A stretch of 64,000 bases of DNA. Source: Balaenoptera acutorostrata. Taxonomy: Eukaryota > Chordata > Mammalia > Artiodactyla > Balaenopteridae. The stretch is from assembly GCF_949987535.1 (NCBI RefSeq), contig NC_080079.1:6390001-6454000 (forward strand), in the 5' to 3' direction. Made by a program: the position numbers and the translations under genes. The notes beneath the pieces are model-generated. The model was not told the origin of the DNA and ran no database searches. It was given only the letters and a program-made list of their open reading frames with translations. Below are positions 59,338 through 64,000 of the stretch, in pieces (positions within the stretch are counted from its first letter, which is position 1; the number at the start of each line of letters is the position of its first letter).

Positions 59338-59403
59338 TCAGCGAACAGATGACTTCTTCGGCATTTGCTTTTTTTTCATTTCTTCTAATAAGGAGACGAC
59401 ATT
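59338..59403 (-). CDS. FANK1: FANK1 last coding exon and stop codon
   Basis: FANK1 carries a fibronectin III domain and ankyrin repeats. It is expressed mainly in testis and has been linked to AP-1 activation and germ-cell survival. Read on the - strand after the acceptor 'tttatctag', this exon gives NVVSLLEEMKKKQMPKKSSV-R and then TGA (59338-59340). It matches the human ending SVVSLLEERKKKQRPKKS..., but the last residues differ: human ends in CVC from memory, so the two terminal cysteines are missing here. The lysine-rich end may be a nuclear localisation signal. Confidence 0.92.
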   Translation of the reverse strand, partial: NVVSLLEEMKKKQMPKKSSVR

Positions 59404-59513
59404 CTAGATAAACAAAAACAGGTGCATGTAATCCAAGGTTTGGGTTTTTTTGTTTTGTTTTTTTTTTTAAGTGCTGCAAAATGAGCCTCAAAGGGCAGAA
59501 AGAACATCCCAAC

Positions 59514-59558
59514 CTTTCTGTCAAAAACTCTGGCCATTTCTAGGACACCTTTGCCAAA
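59514..59558 (-). CDS. FANK1: FANK1 exon, end of the last ankyrin repeat
   Basis: A 45-base, phase-0 exon with acceptor 'gttttctctttcag' and donor gttggg. It encodes FGKGVLEMARVFDRK, the second half of the last ankyrin unit. Human has Gln for the final Lys from memory. The exon is short enough to be missed by gene finders. Confidence 0.92.
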
Positions 59559-59647
59559 CTGAAAGAGAAAACAAGAAAAATTCTTTTGTATCTATGTTCT
59601 CTCCTCCTCGCCAGGAAAAATCCTTAGATGGGGATGGAGCTACATAC

Positions 59648-59725
59648 CTCATTTTTCACACTTGCGTCTGCCCCTTTGTCGAGAAGTAACTGGACTAATT
59701 CTTCATGGTTATTCAACACGGCCAC
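59648..59725 (-). CDS. FANK1: FANK1 exon, ankyrin repeat
   Basis: A 78-base, phase-0 exon with donor gtatgt. It encodes [20 protein letters not shown] and then ASVKNE. The pattern [19 protein letters not shown] is a textbook ankyrin helix-turn-helix. It follows PLM of the previous exon to give TPLM-VAVLNN and runs into NE-FGKG of the next, matching FANK1 throughout. The acceptor is 'gtcttctag'. Confidence 0.94.
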
Positions 59726-60246
59726 CTAGAAGACAAACAGCGGGGGTGAGCGGAAGGGGGTGTCTGGTGGGACAGGTCCAGGACGCCCACCAGCAGCATG
59801 CTCACGAGTCAGAGCTGTCTGGGGCCGCTGTGGCTTTGCAGGATAGGTGCGTGTGCCCCGCTGCACAGCGATGGCAACTGCAAGGGAAGAGGAAAGGAAA
59901 TCTGCTTTTCTCCATGTAGGATGACCTGACAAGTCCTAGGCCAAACCAGGACAGAGAATAGCACTTCTTTGTTTTTATCCTAAAATGGCCCCAGGGACTG
60001 GGGTGGGTAATCCTTCAAGAAAGTTGTCAAAAGACAACAAAAATACTAGAGTGACCCCCCCCACCCACCCCCAAAAGAATGCTACGGTGACATTGCCATA
60101 TCCTAATCACAGGCCGATAGGGAATACACACGCAACCAAAACCCCATGCTCTTATGTAGCCGCACCGGCAAGAATTTCTGCCACAGGGGCAGCTCTGACC
60201 TTAATTCCGCCTGTCAAGCCAGGCTGCTGTGTGGAGCAAGGCGTAC
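59726..60246 (-). other. FANK1 intron
   Basis: Between the exons at 60247-60390 and 59648-59725. No repeat or exon is visible. Confidence 0.65.
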
Positions 60247-60390
60247 CATGAGAGGGGTCTTCCCGTCTTTGTCTTTCATGTTCACATCCGCGCCTGCGTC
60301 AATCAGCAGAGAGGCGACCTTCTGGTTCCCCGAGACCGCAGAGACTCTCATGAGCGGGGTCCACCCCGAGCCAGCGTCCATGGTGTCCAC
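60247..60390 (-). CDS. FANK1: FANK1 exon, ankyrin repeats
   Basis: A 144-base, phase-0 exon of 48 codons, acceptor 'ggctctccag' and donor gtacgc. It reads [20 protein letters not shown], then [20 protein letters not shown], then KDGKTPLM. Two ankyrin consensus pieces ([31 protein letters not shown] and GKTPLM) are plain. Human FANK1 is identical or nearly so across [17 protein letters not shown] from memory. The preceding exon supplies the DGCE that leads into this one. Confidence 0.96.
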
Positions 60391-63148
60391 CTGGAGAGCC
60401 ACAGGGAGAGCGGCTCTTAGCCCACTTTTCTTTTCCTGAAAATCACTCATCAGAAACTTATAAAGAAACGTCTACTTGCCCAAATTCCCCCAATTTAGAT
60501 AGCAGTCTTTCTAGACCTGGTGAGAGTTGATTGGACTGTGCTGATTTCATTCACATTTACACAGTGAGCAGCTGTGTTTGGACCACTTTAGAGGGTGCTG
60601 AGAGGCCCCAGGAGGCCCCTCCCCACCCACTGGCATCTTCATTTACATTTTGTTCAAATGGAAAAAAGATGGGACGGAAAAATGAAACAAAATCGCCTTC
60701 TCCTTGGCCCCATGTGAGCCCTGCCTTATTTTCTCGTGCCTAACTTTCCTCGTCTGGTTTTTAAAGAGTATCTGCTGCTTACTTTTAAGTGTCTTTTGTA
60801 AGCGGCTTTAAATCCCTTCTGGAACAAGACAGTAATATAAACACCCACCCTGATCCTTACCAATAGGTATTCATTTTAAGCAGGAGAACTACAGCTGGAG
60901 TAAATACAAAGCAACCAGATCTCTTACATGAAATCCAGTCTGAAAAGTTAGCCAACCTAATGCCTTGTCCAAAATGTAGTTTGCCTGGTAGTAAGATGGG
61001 CCATTTCTAATAATCTGCCCGACATTAAGATCCTTCAATTTCATGCTTTTTAAGACATATTCTAGAATGATAAAATGTAGATACTGCCTCCTCCAATCCC
61101 AACGAAGACCTCATCCACCCATGAAGAGTGGTTCTGAAGTAGACATATACACATGTGCACAGACGGATGCATGGAATGCACACACAGGTCTAATTCAGAA
61201 GAATTACTTACAGAAGAATTACTCAGAGCTATCTGCAGCTTTAGTATGAAGCATCAGACCGGAATAACAAGGAACTGCCAGTAGGGGCTTAGGACCTTGC
61301 AGGTGATTTGTGTGTATGAGATTAGCCACTGCCAACACCGTTAAGATGTGCAGCTCTTCCTCTTGCAAATAACAAATAACCTTTGGGCAGCAAACTCCAT
61401 TATATTTAAATAATTATAAAATAACCACCTCGTACTACAAGGTACTTTATGCATTTTCAATGCACTTCCACACACATTTTCTCTTTTGGTCCTGAGGGGT
61501 TAAACAGGGGTAAGCTATTTTTATTCTTGGTTTACAAGTGTTTAAACCAAATCTCAGAGAAGTCGAATACCTTCCCTGAGGTCACATGGCTCATTAAATG
61601 TAGAAATGCTTCCCCATGCAAATAACTCGCTCTCAGTATAGATCATTCGATTCGAGAAGAGGGTGACAATGCCCCACTTTGCTCCCAGATCCAACCCACT
61701 GTCTTCCAAAGCATCAGATCAATCACCTGCCAAGAACAGAGAGGGACTCGTGTTGACATCACCTGCCAGCCACACAGAAATCTTTTGTGGACACATTTAT
61801 GGAGTTCCAGTGCTACAGAAAAAGATGGAATTCACCCCAAATGAGTGTGTCCATAACTAAAGACCAGAGAGCCTACACTTCCAAAATTCCAGTATTTAAA
61901 TGTTGATGGCAGAGACCTGCCCTTCTTTCAGCAAAGGTCAAACTTCATTTTCAGCTACAGACTTTTACTGGGTCCAAAGCATGAGCAGAATTCATCATAA
62001 ACCAAACAAGAGGAATGCGGCTGTCACTACCACCCAAGGCAGGTGTGGGCCCGAACCACCAAGGCACACAGGCTGGTCCTTCTGACCTTTTGTGCGTGTC
62101 TCTAAAACAAAACAAGAAATGTAATAAAAGGGATTTATCTTGATTGAGGCTCTTCCTTCAAGGGGCCCTCTTCTCAGCCCTCTAAAAGCAGCAGCAGGAA
62201 CCAGTGAGATCCCACAACTTAAGCCTTGCTTTTGCTCAATCACACTTCAGAGACAAACTAGGACAAATCTACAGACATCTTCCAGGAGACATAACTCTTC
62301 TCCATTCGAGTTTATTTTCCAGGTCATCAGTTTAACTCCTCAGTAGTCTACACCATCTGGCAATCACAATTAGGAGAGAATTTTGTTCATCATTCCTTAT
62401 TTCCATGCCCTGAAATTTTTATTTAACTTCTTTGAAATCTTGAACTAAAGTTTTCAAAGGTATCAGCAGTTACCCTAATTGAGCTAATTCTATTTGCCCA
62501 TCTTCAAATATCTGTAGAAGTCCAAACAACTCTACTACTTCTATTTGCCAAGTAGAATTTGTGCTTTCTGATGACATGAAACCAGAAGCAAACCAGCATG
62601 CCTGCTTCAAAGCAAAGACATGAGAGCTTGAATGCTCTAGTCTTGATATAGTGTTTGCTCTTTGGAAGTTTTTTTTAATGACTAATCTTTAAAGCAAACC
62701 AAGAATAAAAATAATCTAATTCTAAAAGCAATAAGCAGCACTATGGCCGTAAGAGTTCTGAACATCTTGGTGCGTCCAGCACCTATGACATTATCTGGTG
62801 TGTTATAGAGGCACCATCAAGCTTTGTTGGCATAGGGAATGAACAAAGGAATAAACAAAGTAGAAGAAGCATCAGGTCCAGCTCTGGATTCAGCACTGTT
62901 TCTTTCTCCCCCACACGAGATGAACCTCCATGACAATCTGAAGCCTCACTATCATAACAATTCTATAATGATCTTTTTTTTCCAAGGCTTCAGGAACTTT
63001 CTTGCTCATAAGTCAGAGAACTTTCTCCAGCATTTCTAGGTTCAACAAATCAAAAGACATCCACATAAGGCCCTGCTTGTCCTAAACCCTATGGAACAGC
63101 ATTTAGGTTCTTAACTGTACGTGTGTAGTTAACAAGGGCAATCCGTAC
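60391..63148 (-). other. FANK1 intron
   Basis: A 2.8 kb intron. It contains a MIR at about 61440-61610. The rest shows no exon or named repeat. Confidence 0.7.
61440..61610 (-). repeat. MIR SINE
   Basis: 'ggtactttatgcattttcaa', 'accaaatctcagagaagtcg' and 'ccttccctgaggtcacatgg' follow the reverse MIR consensus. Confidence 0.75.
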
Positions 63149-63314
63149 CTCACAGCCGTCCTTTATCATCCACTCAATCACATTGCAGTGGCCTCCATCT
63201 GCAGCCCAGTGCAGAGCTGTACAGCCTCCTAGGTCTCTAGTGTCCCAAGAAGCACCGTGTCTTCGGAGGTATTTCACAACATCTAGGTGTCCTGCGTAGC
63301 ATGCAAGCATTAGA
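63149..63314 (-). CDS. FANK1: FANK1 exon, ankyrin repeats
   Basis: A 166-base exon. The acceptor is 'gtgtgttgcag', the first base ends a split Ser codon, and the donor is gtacgg. It reads (S)[20 protein letters not shown], then [20 protein letters not shown], then [15 protein letters not shown]. The two ankyrin units are [19 protein letters not shown] and [22 protein letters not shown]. Apart from DT for human QA and N for S, from memory, it matches FANK1. Earlier exons, including the fibronectin III domain, lie beyond 64000. Confidence 0.96.
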
Positions 63315-64000
63315 CTGCAACACACAGCAGAAGAAGCATTTGGCTATGAGTGCGGTCTCCACACTCAGGTCTACATTTACCCTCCCTGGCTTAAACCTAA
63401 GAGAGAAATCCTAATTTGGGTGGAAAAGCCATGAAAATCATTGACACAAAATGTATGTGTCTATCAACTGAGAAATAGACACATTGTGGTATATCCATAC
63501 AATGGAATATAATTTGGCCATAAAAAGGAAATGAAGTACTGATATATGCTACAATGTAGATGAACCTTAAAACATTACGCTAAATAAAAGCAGCCAGACA
63601 CAAAAGGCCACATAGTATGATTTCATTTATATGAAATGTCCAGAATAGACAAATCCATAGAGACAGAACTAGCAGGTTAGTGGTCGCTCAAGCTGGAAGG
63701 AGGAGATGGTAAGCGACTGCTAATGAATATAGGGCTTCTTTCTGTGTTGATGAAAATCCTCTGGATTTATATAGTGATGGTGGTTACACAACTTTGTTCA
63801 TATATATTTTTTTCACACACACACACTGTATTTTATTTTTACAAGAGATAAATAGACTGTTCGTATAATTTTTAATGAATTGTACATTGTAGCAGAATGA
63901 ATTTTAGGGTATGTGAATTATACCTCCAAAAAATGAATAATCACTGTAATTGAGTAAAATGTTGGGATTTAAAAACATCTACCAGTCCATGATGATATTT
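63315..64000 (-). other. FANK1 intron running out of the window, with an old L1
   Basis: From about 63455 to 63960 the + strand carries an old L1 3' end ('ccatacaatggaatataatt', 'tatgatttcatttatatgaa', 'gtggtcgctcaagctggaag'). A short CA run lies at 63817-63827. No exon is seen. Confidence 0.75.

Noticed and set aside
1..64000. CRISPR array, operon, prophage or other novel multi-gene system
   Set aside because: The window is mammalian, with two known genes and known repeat types. No clustered spacers or unexplained co-directional gene set was seen.

Overview
This is mammalian nuclear DNA: spliced genes with GT/AG introns, long introns full of LINEs and SINEs, and no bacterial gene layout. 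The repeats suggest a cetartiodactyl, most likely a whale or dolphin. There are several tRNA-derived CHR-type SINEs with the 'gggcttccctggtgg' start, L1s of the artiodactyl/cetacean 3'-end type, and no ruminant BovB/Bov-tA or pig PRE-1 that I can see. The species call is an inference from repeat families.

Two genes converge tail to tail, as they do in human 10q26.2. On the + strand, positions 1 to about 56,400 hold the 3' half of ADAM12 (meltrin alpha). I place nine coding pieces: 1-17, 123-321, 2896-2973, 5270-5378, 8812-8947, 9542-9650, 11481-11660, 40121-40239 and 51318-51378. They cover the end of the cysteine-rich domain, the EGF-like module, the transmembrane helix and the proline-rich cytoplasmic tail, and they are followed by a long 3' UTR. 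A separate alternative terminal exon at 6183 to about 7041 matches the secreted short form, ADAM12-S. On the - strand, 63314 down to 59338 holds the last five coding exons of FANK1, which carry ankyrin repeats and the C-terminus. Its fibronectin III domain and earlier exons lie beyond the window.

The two large 3' introns of ADAM12 hold most of the mobile DNA. Two full-length L1 elements of 7.4 kb, over 99% alike by eye, lie antisense to ADAM12 at 13206-20625 (copy A) and 42151-49557 (copy B). Each has its own target-site duplication, so they are separate insertions and not a segmental duplication. Copy B has intact ORF1 (297 aa) and ORF2 (1272 aa). Copy A has a small frameshift near the end of ORF2. 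Each landed inside an older L1. Around them are 5'-truncated L1s, five CHR-type SINEs, MIR elements, a MER5A-like hAT element, another probable DNA transposon, and microsatellites.

I found no sign of an undescribed multi-gene system. The points most worth a second look are the altered reading frame and weak acceptor of the ADAM12-S tail, the intact L1 copy B, the risk that recombination between the two L1s would delete an ADAM12 coding exon, and miR-29 seed sites in the ADAM12-L 3' UTR.
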